This document shows, in pieces, positions 12,236-22,651 of a stretch of DNA of 64,000 nt. Within the stretch, counting starts at the first letter, position 1. Every line of letters starts with the position of its first letter. The translations under genes and the position numbers were made by a program. The stretch comes from Hemerocallis citrina. Taxonomy: Eukaryota; Streptophyta; Magnoliopsida; Asparagales; Asphodelaceae. Location of the stretch: positions 143,848,697 through 143,912,696 of the forward strand of contig CM030360.1 of the NCBI GenBank assembly GCA_017893485.1, written 5' to 3'. The notes below the pieces were generated by a model. It ran no database searches. It had not been told where the DNA came from and worked only from the letters and a program-made list of their open reading frames with translations.

Positions 12236-13009
12236 GTATTGCATGAATCGAAGTGTGTATGTTGTATTGCATGATCCTAATAATTTATCGTCATCATTCT
12301 AATTAACCTAATTCATGTTACCATCTTATTGTTCCACTATTGTTACTATTTTTCACCCAATGTCTGAAATTGCATATTGTATTGTTGCATTAATAAAATG
12401 ATAAACAAGCCGGGGTTTAAGGGTGTCACACCCCGCTTCCCAAAAGAGAAATACAGAATACAGATACGTGACAAAAGCCCAGCAAATGGTTTTCATCATC
12501 CATAAGCTGTCAGGATCTTTACAACATTTCACAAGAACAATCAGAGTAGGAAGCAAGAGAATTCAACCACACATGCATATATGAATCAAAATACCAACAA
12601 GATTACTTAAAACAAAATATATTAATCTCAAATAAACCAGATCAGAACAAGTTAATAATCCTGGGTCATACTGCCCAAATACAAAAATAATCCAAGTAAC
12701 CAATTACAATTATTCAAAAGCAACAAAAACTAATAATAATAGCAAAACTTCAGCACTAATATCTCATATCACTAACTCCATCTGGCAGCTGATCACCCTG
12801 GTCTGCAATTAATAAATTGCAGGATAGAGAAAAAAGAAACAAGATTTCTGTCAATGCAAGTTACGGGTCGCTTGTAGTGCAGGCACAAGTACAGAAAAGG
12901 GTAAACAACATAGCATGGAATAGGCATGATAACAAAACAGAACAACTAGCATGGCAAGATGAACAAGTGCAAGTGTTATGTATCAAGTGTCAAGTGAACA
13001 AGTATCATA

Positions 13010-13150
13010 TAAACAAGTAACAAGTATCAAATATCAAGTATTAAGTATCATGTACAAGTAATCAAGTGTCAAGTATCAAGTATCACGTATAAGTAACAAG
13101 TATCAAGTATAAAGTACAAGTAGCAAGTAACAAGTGTCAAGTATCATGTT
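13010..13150. repeat. Degenerate ~10-bp repeat, CAAGTAT type
   Basis: More than a dozen imperfect copies of CAAGTAT/CAAGTAA follow one another inside the solo LTR. Confidence 0.75.
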
Positions 13151-13295
13151 GTTTCAAGTTTTGTATTAATCTATCTAGGTAACACTTCATGCGTCCCGAT
13201 TTTTACCACAAGGTTTCTACTTACATGCAAATTTTGCATAGGCAGTGGTGGATTTCTATAGGACCGTGTACTCAGGTTTCAAATCAAGTAACTAC

Positions 13296-13610
13296 AAGCA
13301 CGAATCACGTAATCGTGAACACGTGGCAACAAGTAGTAGTAACAAGCATGAATCATGTAGTCATGAAGCATGGCAACAAGTAGTAACAAGTATGAATCAT
13401 GTAGTCATGAGACATGGTGGCAAGTAGTAACAAGCATGAATCATGTAGTCATGAAACATGGCGGCATATAGTAATAACAAGTATGAATCATGTAGTCATG
13501 AAGCATGGCAACAAGTAGTAACGAGCATGAATCATGTAGTCATGAGACATGGCGGCATATAGTATAACAAGCATGAATCATGTAATCATAAAACATGGCA
13601 ACAAGTAATG
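13296..13610. repeat. Minisatellite, ~44-47 bp unit, 6-7 copies
   Basis: The unit begins AACAAGCATGAATCATGTAG, continues with TCATGA, an ACATGG core and an AACAAGTAGT end, and recurs near 13340, 13384, 13428, 13475, 13519 and 13565 with few changes. The frames across it are repeat-derived and not a gene. Confidence 0.85.
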
Positions 13611-15738
13611 GAAAACACGGGCCTCCTGCTGAGTACACATACCTATATTGTCCACTATTAAGGTCTTTCCCTTAATCTCGACTTGATTATTTGTTATTAT
13701 TATTAAACAAGCATATACGTGTCACAGAACAGAGCAAGAATAACATGGCATAATCAAGTAACAGGTTCAGGTTGAAAGATAAACATGCACAGGTGAAAGA
13801 CAACACATAAAAGATTAGGACAACGAGAATTCTAATTCAGGACAGCAAGACAGTACTGCACCAAATCTGGAATTTCCGTTGCCACAAACATGCAAACCTG
13901 GATCCGTCAGAGAATCTGGAAAATAGACTCCCGACCGAATCCAGAAAGTACATATAAGTCATATGGTATTTCAAAAAAACAAGTCTCAAAACAGATTTGA
14001 ATCCAGAAAATACGTTCAGTCAGAAACCAGAAGTTTGTATTCAAAGTCAGGAAAACAACATGAACGCTCATTAATTAAATTCACGAAAAATCTGGGGTAT
14101 TCCCCTATATGTGTAGCATTAAAATATAAAGTTTCATAATTTTTCAATGTAAATAGTTTAGTCGACAAAAATCAGAAAACATCAAGATGCAATAGTTTTG
14201 TAAATCTGGAATTATAAACACTGTAATACAAAAACAGCAATATCTCACAAACCATAAACCGAAATTCCAATCCGCCAAAAGGGTGATAAAATAGACACAA
14301 TAGGTTAACTTTAATATTCACAAATATTTTACAAACAACAAGTAGAATTAGGTCGAAAATCAGGTTATTTACTAAACAGTATGAAAATTCTGCATGTGTA
14401 GTAATTGTTTGGAAACATAGAACGGTTTTTAAAACTCATCAAATAAATTCACAAAAATTCAGGGTTAATTCCAATCAAGTCTAGTTGTATTGTGAAAATT
14501 ATTGGATCAAAATAATACTTTTCACATCATGATAAAAATAGATTACTCATCAGAATGCATAGAAAACAAAATCTGGAAATCTCTCTACACCTCTGTAGTA
14601 AAATAGACATAACTCACGACTTATAAATTGAAACTGAGATCTGTCAGAAGGGTTGGAAAATAGACAGAATTCTCTATAGTTCAGTCATATTCACAAATAA
14701 AAATCATATATTGACCTTAATAGGGTCTAAAATACTGATCAAAAGCAAGTTAACAGAAAATACAGAATTATTCTTCGAACATAAAATCATCTAGTTCATG
14801 TAAAACTCATCCAAATCAACCCAAACATGAAATAGGGTATACTAGATGTCCAAGCAACATGGTATAGGGTATTTCACAAGTCCACGATGAGTCTACTATA
14901 ACTAACACATCCAAGCACACGATATCATACGAATAACATGCATGTATACAACAAGAAGTGGTCGACCCTAGGTTATTGCATGTCATATGTGTCATGTGGC
15001 AACTACGGGCGAGTCAATCACAATAGAAACAAGATCAACAAGGGAAGAATTGTTTCTAGAACACAACTACACTACAGGCGGTATTTAGTACTTGTATTAC
15101 ATAAAGAAAAGAATACAAGTTACTTGCCTTATAGTCGACGACGAAAACGACGATAATCAAGAATAACGGGAACGGATTCCCAGAACATGAACTCAATCGA
15201 ACAACGCAACCACGAACCAACACACGAACAATGAACCCATGAACAAAAACCCGAACTAACACGTGCAACTCATGCACATGCAACGAGGAAAGAGCGGACA
15301 AAGAGACAACGGACAACGACGACGAGGAGTGCAGCAAGGGAAGCTCACCGCAGCTGCCATTGGCTACTGCGATTGCAGTCGGGCGTCGGAGGGAAGGAAC
15401 GGCACACTGGTGCTGCTATCGCAGATGTTGTCTACTGCACTGGATAGAGCAGCGACGGGTGAGGGATCAGGGGGTGTCGGGGGAGCACTGGTCGCTGCAG
15501 TCGCTGGCAGACAGGGTTGGCGCTAGGGGACGGAGTCAGGCACGTCGCGAGGGTGACGGGGGAGGGGTCGGGGTGCCGCTGCAAGAGACAGGGGGAGGAG
15601 AGGGGAGAGGGGAGAAGAGGATGCCAGTGGTCGGGGTTGCACACAGGTAGAGGGAGAGAGGGATGATCGAGAGGTAGGGGGTGAAGGAACAGGGGGGCGG
15701 CTGAGTAGGGTGGAAGAAGATGAAACGACTGCACGGGT

Positions 15739-15749
15739 ATATATATATA
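15739..15749 (-). promoter_or_regulatory. TATA box of inner solo LTR
   Basis: A TATATATATA stretch on the minus strand, followed by a CT/GC-rich leader, matches the layout of the plus-strand relative at 10017. Confidence 0.45.
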
Positions 15750-17257
15750 GGGGTATGCAGAATAGGGTTAGGGCTGAAGTGGGTTATGGGTTGGGGTATA
15801 GTTTAGGGAATAGATTGGAAAATGGGTTATTAGGTTAAGTATAATGGGTTTTGGGTATTAAATCCAATAAAATAATGGGTTTGGGTTTTTGGGTTAAAAT
15901 CCATTAGGAAAATAAAAATAACCAATAAAAATATAATTAAACTTAGATAAATTTTTGGGGACATTAAAAGCAAAATTTAGTAACAATAATAATAATAGTA
16001 ACAGTAACAATAATAATAATAGAAATCAAAGTAATAATAATAATAATAAGATTTGTATAAAAATCATAGGAAATAGTTATAAATAAAATTATTGATAAAA
16101 AAATAAGCTTTAATGGAAGATTCGAAAACAAATTTTAACAAAAAGAGTTTAAGAGCAGAAAAATAATACAAAAATTTCAAATACAAAAAATACACAGAAA
16201 ATACGTATTTACGAAAACAGTGGTTACAAAGAGATTGACTTGAGTAGTGAATAATATAGTGACTGTGTTGGCCAGTGTTTATCGATTGATTGTGGAGCGC
16301 TGACTACGGCACCCCAATCTTTCGTGTCGTGAACCTGTGAACCCGTGAACTTGTGAATCCGTGAATCCGTGAATCAATGAATCAGTTATCAGTGTATCAT
16401 TATAATGAATCGTGTAATAATATTGTTATCGTATCAGTGATTATCGTACCGACACATGATCTATAGAATTCACCACATAGTCTAAACGAAATTGATTGTA
16501 TGCATCGAACCTGTGATATGGAACATATGGGACATAGTAGTACGTGCATTAGTTCGGATTTAAAATGATTAATAGACTTAAAAATTGACACCACATCGAC
16601 ATTGCATATTATTCATCATTGTTCTATTGATATCAAATATTGGCTAAGTGTTATTATTAATGATCATTGAATATTGTTATCAATTATTGAATTATTGTTT
16701 ATACCAATTGCATCGATTACCATGATATTGATTATTGCTATTGTCCCATGTTAATTGATTCCTATTGATCCATTGAATTCATTGTTATACCGTTATTCCA
16801 TTGTTCTTTATTTGCTTTATGCTGTCCACGACTTGCTCTAAGGAAAAATTTTCTCCTCTTTTTAGATGAAGTGTTCACAGGTAATAAAGGAGAATTGCCT
16901 GTTGGGATTGGAGAACAAATATTCTGAAGATCTTAATGCTTTCTTATTGCTTATTGTTTTAATAAACTTATTGTGTTGAGACTTATTACTATTGTGTTTG
17001 GGATTTATTATTGTATTGGGCTCATGACCCGGATTTTATTATTTGTTTCCAGACGTTGATTTATTGTATTTGGATACTTTATTTTGCTTCATTCCAAGTA
17101 TTATTGTTCATGAGATTATTATTATTGTCTGCGCAATTGTTCTGTATTGGTTATATTGTTGATTTGATCTAATAAACAGCTTATGGGTGACGTTAGTCAT
17201 TCGCGGGGATAATTTCATGTGCTCATATTCTGTATTTTTCGAAAGCGGGGCGTGACA

Positions 17258-17692
17258 GGAAAGGATCTAAAGTAGATTCACTGAAATATTGAATTCGGAA
17301 AAGGTTCAGTCGATTGCACATATAACAGTCGACTATATTTGACAGTCGATTGCACATAATAAGTTGAAATTGGTGTAGTCGACTGTCATTTCCACTCGAC
17401 TTTGGTCTGGAGGAAATGACAAAAGACTGCCCAAATAAGCAGTCGACCGCAACCTACTCTGATTCACATTTGGTATTTCTTTTAACATTTGTGGAAATGA
17501 AAATTTCTGAAACTCTATAAATATAGTTGAATCTACTAAGTATTCTCAATCTCTTTTGACTCATACACTTCAGAACTTATCATTTACCAAAGATCAAGAG
17601 AGAAGAGTGCTTTCTTTATTTTCTTAGTCAAAACGTCAATCTTGCGTTTTCACTTTCTTTTCGCTTCGGATTGAGGCGATTTACAGGGCTTA
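17258..17692 (+). mobile_element. 3' LTR of copia-1, third piece, with TATA box and GTCGAC palindromes
   Basis: This U3/R piece of the copia-1 LTR lies between the solo LTR and the gag-only copia. It carries several GTCGAC-centred palindromes (about 17328, 17385, 17442) and a TATAAATA box at 17516-17523 with a CT-rich start region behind it. No coding sequence. Confidence 0.6.
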
Positions 17693-18312
17693 TGTTAGGG
17701 TTTTGACCTCAAATACACGTAGGTACTGAGTACTTGAAGTTGGAGAAGAGAAGGAGGAGACAAAGACAGTAAGAGAAGACAACAGCAAGTAGAAGAAGTG
17801 TAGTTTGGAGAGTTGCGGTAGACCGACCGGGTGTGCGGTTGACTGACCGGGTGTGTGGTCGACTGACCCAAGCTGCTGAGAGTTCTTCGAGTGTGCAGGG
17901 TCCAACAGAGGGGGTGACGGTCAACCGTGAAGTCGATCGGTCGTGTCTCGGATTAGGCTCTACACGTTGCAGTCGACTGACCATGGGGGTGTGGTCGACC
18001 GACTTCGGCACTGTGCATTTTTGGGCTGACAACTTTAAGGCCCAATAGCTGGATTTGTGTTTATCTTTTAGGGTTTACTTAGAGACTATATATATGGTTG
18101 TAGACTCTAGGGTTTGTATGATCAGATCAGAGAGATTTGGTGAGCCGTTATCATTGTTCAACTTCAAGAGGAGATTGTGCCGAGTGTTTCACAGGTGAGA
18201 GAGAGAGATTGAGAGTTTTAATCTCTTTTGTAATCTTTATGTCTTGGGAGTTTCTATTGCTTGTAATGTGTTTCCGCTATTAGCACTACGAGTTGTGGTA
18301 GATTCTTCAACA
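17693..18312 (+). mobile_element. 5' LTR of gag-only copia
   Basis: A 620-bp LTR with a TATATATA box at about 18087-18095 and four or more GGTCGACC-like palindromes upstream of it (17825-18000). Confidence 0.85.
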
Positions 18313-18314
18313 AG

Positions 18315-18326
18315 TGGTATCAGAGC
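18315..18326 (+). promoter_or_regulatory. Primer binding site, initiator tRNA-Met type
   Basis: TGGTATCAGAGC two bases after the 5' LTR; this is the usual primer site of plant copia elements. Confidence 0.85.
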
Positions 18327-18339
18327 ACCTAGGTTTGAG

Positions 18340-19165
18340 ATGGCCGATAACAAGTCGAAGATCGAGAGGTTTCGATGGAAGTGACTTCGCGATGCAGAAG
18401 ATTCAGATGATAGCATATCTTCATCAGAAAGATCTTGATGGTCCGTTGTTTGATGAGAAGCCGGTAGGTGCAAACAAGGATGCGAAGATCTTGGCGGAAT
18501 GGAATCATTTGGATCAGAAGGCGCTAGGGGCAGATTTAGTTGGGGCTGAGTAGGAAGGTGTTATTTCATATCTCGAAGGCAAATACCACAAAGGAAGCTT
18601 TGGAGATTCTTACGGATATGTATGAGAAACCATCGGCATCTAATCAAATTCTTCATCTGAAGAAATTGGTTAATATGAAGTTGAGGGAAGGGGGTTCTGT
18701 AGCAGAGCATGTGAACAATTACTGTATGGTTTATAACCATATGGAAGCTGTAGGTTTGAAGTTTTCAGAGAGGGGGCAGTCATTGTTACTTCTATCTACT
18801 TTACCCGATAGTTATGGTACGGTGGAACAGACTATTACAGGCACTATGACAGATTTGACGACTCTACAGGATGTGGTGAGTGGCATTCTGAACGAGGAGG
18901 TGAGAATGGTGAGAAACGGGAGATATTCATCATCATCTTCTAGAGATTTCGCAATGTACATTGAGAAGAGATGTGGGAGATCTAAGATCAGTCGAAGAAG
19001 AAAGGATCAGAGTAGTTCATCTGAGAGTGAGTCTGGTGACAGCGATAGAGAACATGGGCCTGAGTGCTGATATTGTCACAAGAAGGGTCACATGATGGGC
19101 AGTTGTAAGGATTATATGAAGAAGAAGCAGGAGAAACCAAAGAGAGATCCCCAAAGGAAGCTCAA
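18340..19165 (+). pseudogene. copia gag (UBN2-type) with CCHC knuckle, disrupted
   Basis: ATG at 18340 begins MADNKSKIERF. One extra base near 18370 shifts the frame, after which FDGSDFAMQKIQMIAYLHQKDL follows. A stop and a frame change lie near 18530-18540. The main gag part (18540-19070) includes VLFHISKANTTKEALEIL, LHLKKLVNMKL and LLSTLPDSYGTVEQTI, the hallmarks of copia gag. It ends in a Ser/Glu-rich stretch. The CCHC zinc knuckle at 19062-19106 is readable as C-x2-C-x4-H-x4-C, but a TGA replaces the codon after its first Cys. Gag would package RNA in virus-like particles; this copy cannot make a full protein. Confidence 0.85.
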
Positions 19166-20014
19166 GTGGGACTTGTTGAGGATCTATGCTTATCAGCTCG
19201 AGAGGAGTTAGGCCCTCAAGATTGGTATATTGATTCGGGAGCTTCTTTTCATTGCACTCCGATGAGAGAAGTGTTTGATGACAACAATGAGGGTTCTTTT
19301 GGAGATATGATCATGGGGAACGGTCACCGGTGTCCTGTACGTAGGGTTGGTACTGTTCGTGTGAAAGCCAATGATGATCAAAGTGTTGTCTTGCGGGAGA
19401 CAAGGCATGTTCCAGACTTGAAGAAAAATCTTATTTCGATTGGAAGGCTAGACAAAGAGGGGTTGTCTAATACATTTGGTAGTGGGGAGTGGTGTATAGT
19501 TGTAGGTTCAAGGGTGATTGCAAAAGGAAAGTATGAGGGAATGTTGTATTTGCATAGAGACATGAGGGGCGTTTCTCCTGTAGTTGACTCTCATCCGGAA
19601 TTGAGTAATAGGTTGTGTGGGGTGCAACCGAGTTATTTCAGTTGTGGAGGGGAGGTTGCTAATTTAGTGAGAGCTGCTGGCCATGGAAGTGATCCTAAAG
19701 GGCAAGACGTTGCTGCGGCGAGGGTACTTTGCGATATGGCAGATGAAGTTTCAAGTCGCTCTTGTGAGGTAGAGAGTACTGGTATTGATATGCGGGGTGA
19801 TGTCGATGAGGGTAATCGAAATGGGACTGTAGGGGTTGAACAGTCTGCAGATATTGTGGAGGTTTTGTCCACGAAGACTTTTAATGTAGAGGGTGCATTG
19901 AGAGGTTTTGAACCATGTCCGGTGTTGATGGAAATTCTGCAAGTTGGGGAGTCCTGTAACACAAAATCCGACACGGAAAGTTGTTTCTCCAGTATTCGTG
20001 CACTATGCAATTAG
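19166..20014 (+). pseudogene. copia aspartic protease-like domain plus unknown C-terminal region
   Basis: An open frame of 282 codons. The first 130 or so residues are the copia protease and the region before integrase: WYIDSGASFHCTP (the DSGA active-site motif), MGNGHRCPVRRVGTVRVK, and HVPDLKKNLISIGRLD. From about residue 130 (19560) the similarity stops and about 150 residues of unrecognised, Asp/Glu/Val/Ser-rich sequence with several Cys run to the TAG at 20012, where other copia elements have integrase. It starts in a different frame from gag (shift near 19160). The long open C-terminal region in an otherwise broken element is notable. It may be unique to this non-autonomous family. Confidence 0.7.
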
Positions 20015-20200
20015 CGGAGCACATCCTTCATGAGACGATAAATGGTGGTTGATACACTCCACGTGAGGGAGTGTCGGAGGTGCTCTTCATGAGAGTGGGG
20101 AGTACTTGGGTTTTCCATGAAAGTGGGAGATTGGCAGTGATAATGCGAGGTAATGTTTGCAATAACTTTGAAGCATTGTGTATTTGGTCCAAGTGGAAGA

Positions 20201-20786
20201 TTGTTAGGGTTTTGGCCTCAAATACAAGCAGGCACTGAGTACTTGAAGTTGGAGAAGAGGAGGAGGAGGAGACATAGACAGCAAGAGAAAACAACAGCAA
20301 GAAGAAGAAGTGTAGTCTGGAGAGTTGTGGTCGACCGACCCAAGCTGCTGAGAGTTCTTCGAGTGTACAGGGTCCAACAGAGGGGGTGACGGTCGACCGT
20401 GCAGTCGACCGGTTGTGTCTCGGGTTAGGCTTTACACGTTGCAGTCGACCGACCATGGGAGTGCGGTCGACCGACTTCAGCACTGTGCATTTTCGGGCTG
20501 ACGACTTTAAGGCCTAATAGCTGGATTTGTGTTTATATTTTAGGGTTTACTTGGGGGCTATATATATGGCTGTAGACTCTAGGGTTTGTATGATCAGATT
20601 AGAGAGATTTGGTGAGCCGTTATCATTGTTCAACTTCAAGAGGGGATTGTGCCGAGTGTTTCAAAGGTAAGAGAGAGAGATTGAGAGTTGTAATCTCTTT
20701 TGTAATCTTTGTATGTCTTAGGAGTTTCTATTACTTGTGGTGTGCTTCCGCTATTAGCACTACGAATTGTGGTAGTTTCTTCAACA
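20201..20786 (+). mobile_element. 3' LTR of gag-only copia
   Basis: A 586-bp partner of the 5' LTR. It has fewer copies of the GACCGACCGGGTGTG unit and carries GGTCGACCG palindromes at about 20327, 20391, 20443 and 20465. Confidence 0.88.
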
Positions 20787-21066
20787 ACTTATAGAGAAAT
20801 ATAAGTTTTGTGGTTATAATAGGAATCTCGGCCCGAATACCGAGAATTCATAGTACTAGGTTTGAGTATAGTGGAATGCATGCGGCACAGAATTGCTGCA
20901 AGTAACGATAGTGGAGTAGACCTGGGCGGCTGAACAACTTATATCGCTATGTTTGCTTGTTTGCCCTGTTTGCTTTCTCTAACTCGATTTCTTAATTTTA
21001 CGCATTTATTTGTAAGTTTTAATCCCCCCTTCCAAAAAAAAAAAAAAAAGAGAAAGAAAAGAAAAA
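20787..21066 (+). mobile_element. 3' LTR of copia-1, terminal piece
   Basis: Homologous to the reverse complement of about 60770-60915 in the other copia LTR (GAATCTCGGCCCGAATACCG, GAGTATAGTGGAATGC, GTAGACCTGGGCGG). It ends in a C-run followed by an A-rich run (21036-21066). The gypsy frame resumes right after it. Confidence 0.6.
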
Positions 21067-22642
21067 ATGTGATTTGCAGTGGTTGGCGCCCGTATACTAC
21101 TTCACATGGTGTCATACCTAAAGAGGAGTGCCCCAAAATATTGTACCAATATTCCGCCCACTAGGTATTTAAGTTTAACCCATTTTCTAGGGTCATCACT
21201 TGCTAAACCTCCGAGATAATTTTCAAGGCATCTATTTAGAACCTCATGCTGGCCATCTGTTTGCAGGTGGTAGGGGCTGCCCATCTATAATTTGGTGCCC
21301 TATAATTTGACAATTTCTCTCCAAAAGATGCTGACAAAGAGAGGATCTCTATCACTCATAATAGATTTAGGGATGCCACGTAACCTTATGACCTTTGCAG
21401 TAAAGATTTCTGCTAACTTAGCTGCAGTGAAGCTTGCAGGTAGTGGAGTGAAATGGGCATACTTGGATAGTCTGTGACGTCTGTCAACTAGGACCAGTAT
21501 TGTTGAATTTCCCAGAGTTAAGTAAACCCACCATGAAATTCATTGCTATGCCTTCCCAAATTTTCTGAGGAATAAGGAGTGGCTGTAGTAATCTTCTAGA
21601 TGATGAATTTCCATGTTTGATCTGTTGACAGATCATGCATTGTTGAACAAATGATTGTATCTCGTTGGACATGTTGGGCCAATAAAAAAATTACTTTGAT
21701 TCTTGTGAACTGGCATGAAGCTCTTGCATGATATCTTTCTGTAGACTCCTGGGCAATACAATATTGAGCTTAGAGAAAATGACATCATCTCTTAATGAAA
21801 ACTGCTCTTGACTGAGGACTTCTTTTGTAATGCTTTGTAAAGAGTGCACCACTGCTTATCCTTAGTATAGGTTTCTTTCAAACTTTCCAACCATAGATGA
21901 TTTGGATTAGAAACTGTTGACATAGACTGTAACTCTGCATTTGGATTTCTGGACAGTGCATCTGCAGCTGTGTTGTCTCTACCAAGTTTGTGGACTATTT
22001 TGAATGTGTAGCATGCCAGTTTGTGAACCCAATTCTGCTGCTCTGAGGTATGGATTGTCTCATTGACCAAGTGATGAAGGCTCTTTTGAACATTTGGATT
22101 ATAAATTCTCTGGCAAGTAGGTATTGTCTCCACTTTCTAACTGATTCAGTTATTGCAAACATTTCTCAAACATATGCAGATGGATTATGCATTCTGAAGC
22201 TCATTTTCTTGCTAAAATAGGCAATCAGATAAATTCTCTGTGATAGTATGGCACCTATTGCAATGCCTGAAGCATCAGTCTCTATCATGAATAGCATAGA
22301 AAAGTCAGGTAGTGCTAATACTTAAAATGCTTGCAATGCAGCTATTGCTTCTATCGACCAAACAAAGTTTTCTTCAAAAGATTAGTGAGGGGAGAGGCAA
22401 TGCCTGCATAAGACTTAACAAATCTTCTGTAGTTGCCTATGAGGCCTAGAAATGCCCTGAGTTGCTTGACTGACGTAGGAATTGGCTTTTTCTTTTTTAT
22501 TGCCGCTACTTTCTCACTTTGATGCCATCTAAAGATATAAAAGGTCCAGATAACCAATGCTTTGCTTTCCAAATGAACATCTGGATTTCTCGACAAAGAA
22601 ATGGTTATGTTCTAATGTTCTCAAAACCAATGCCAAGTATTG
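21067..22642 (-). pseudogene. Ty3/gypsy pol: RT end, RNase H, integrase
   Basis: Read downward. RT thumb at 22596-22351 (KQLRAFLGLIGNYRRFVKSYAG). RNase H at about 22330-21900 (ETDASGIAIGAILSQ near 22290, then IVHKLGRDNTAADALSRNP). Integrase zinc region (CMICQQIKHGN, 21672-21590). Integrase core end ([23 protein letters not shown], 21284-21200; the E of the triad is in the EVLNR box). [13 protein letters not shown] sits at 21110-21073, where copia-1 cut in. The domain order is RT-RNase H-integrase, diagnostic of gypsy. Multiple stops and frameshifts are present. Confidence 0.88.
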
Positions 22643-22651
22643 TAGATGACC

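Larger units (their letters stand above)
12424..16228 (-). mobile_element. Solo LTR (minus strand) nested in the same LTR family, TSD AAGRG
   Basis: Starts TGTCACACCCCGC at 12424 and ends GTGGTTACA at 16228. The flanking 5-mers are AAGGG (12419-12423) and AAGAG (16229-16233), a duplication with one mismatch. A TATATATA box on the minus strand (15749-15739) is followed by a GC-rich leader (15720-15250). The end sequences match the solo LTR 37577-40072 and, inverted, the outer LTR 9707-17257. A minisatellite (13296-13610) and a degenerate CAAGTAT repeat tract (13010-13150) lie inside. No gag or pol is present. Confidence 0.85.
9707..17257 (+). mobile_element. Solo LTR (plus strand) with nested insertions, TSD GGAAA
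   Basis: Starts TGTAACTACCGTTTCC at 9707 and ends GCGGGGCGTGACA at 17257. It is flanked by a perfect 5-bp duplication GGAAA (9702-9706, 17258-17262). A TATAAATA box at 10017-10024 and a GC-rich leader follow in the sense direction. Without the hAT MITE (11574-12235) and the opposite-strand solo LTR (12424-16228) the LTR is about 3.07 kb. Its right end (17165-17257) is homologous to the reverse complement of 12424-12520, which shows that outer and inner LTRs are the same family in opposite orientation. There are no internal retroviral genes. The insertion sits in the copia-1 LTR. Confidence 0.85.
17693..20786 (+). mobile_element. Non-autonomous Ty1/copia element with gag and protease only (TR-GAG-like)
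   Basis: Complete LTR element of 3.09 kb. The 5' LTR is 17693-18312 and the 3' LTR 20201-20786; both start TGTTAGGGTTTTG and end TTCAACA. The 5' LTR has about 45 bp extra, holding GACCGACCGGGTGTG-type copies. The PBS TGGTATCAGAGC (18315-18326) fits initiator tRNA-Met. The purine tract CCAAGTGGAAGAT precedes the 3' LTR. The flanks GCTTA and ACTTA look like a 5-bp duplication with one change. Inside are a gag and an aspartic protease-like domain but no integrase, RT or RNase H. It would depend on a related full-length copia for mobility. The LTR difference and broken frames indicate an old insertion. Confidence 0.88.
736..21066 (+). mobile_element. Ty1/copia element copia-1 (degenerate, multiply interrupted)
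   Basis: Plus-strand copia remnant inserted in the gypsy integrase. A 5' LTR trace begins at 759 (TGTTGACCCTAAG). A gag remnant lies at 924-2230 and a reverse transcriptase fragment at 7050-7330. A polypurine stretch (AAAAGGGAGAGA, 7774-7785) precedes the 3' LTR, which starts at 7787 with TATTGACCATAAG. The 3' LTR is broken by a LINE, a solo LTR and a smaller copia; its pieces are 7787-7867, 9473-9706, 17258-17692 and 20787 to about 21066. The last piece matches the minus-strand LTR of the copia at 59371-61651 (for example the TTTGAGTATAGTGGAATGC stretch), so the two are the same family. The 5' LTR is nearly all gone and most of pol is deleted. The exact outer borders (24 bp at 736-758 and the A-rich end) are uncertain. 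Confidence 0.65.

Noticed and set aside
13296..13610. CRISPR-like regular repeats
   Set aside because: Units are contiguous without unique spacers and sit in a plant LTR; this is a minisatellite. The palindrome arrays at 22755-23430 also lack the spacer regularity of CRISPR arrays.
12424..17257. A single 4.8-kb element with TGTCACACCCC...GGGGCGTGACA ends
   Set aside because: Flanking 5-mers do not match. Shifting to 9707-17257 (GGAAA) and 12424-16228 (AAGRG) gives two nested LTRs with proper duplications.
18237..18473. Minus-strand frame with Ser/Thr-rich sequence, and other antisense frames across the gag-only copia
   Set aside because: They mirror the sense gag/protease frames and have no features of their own.
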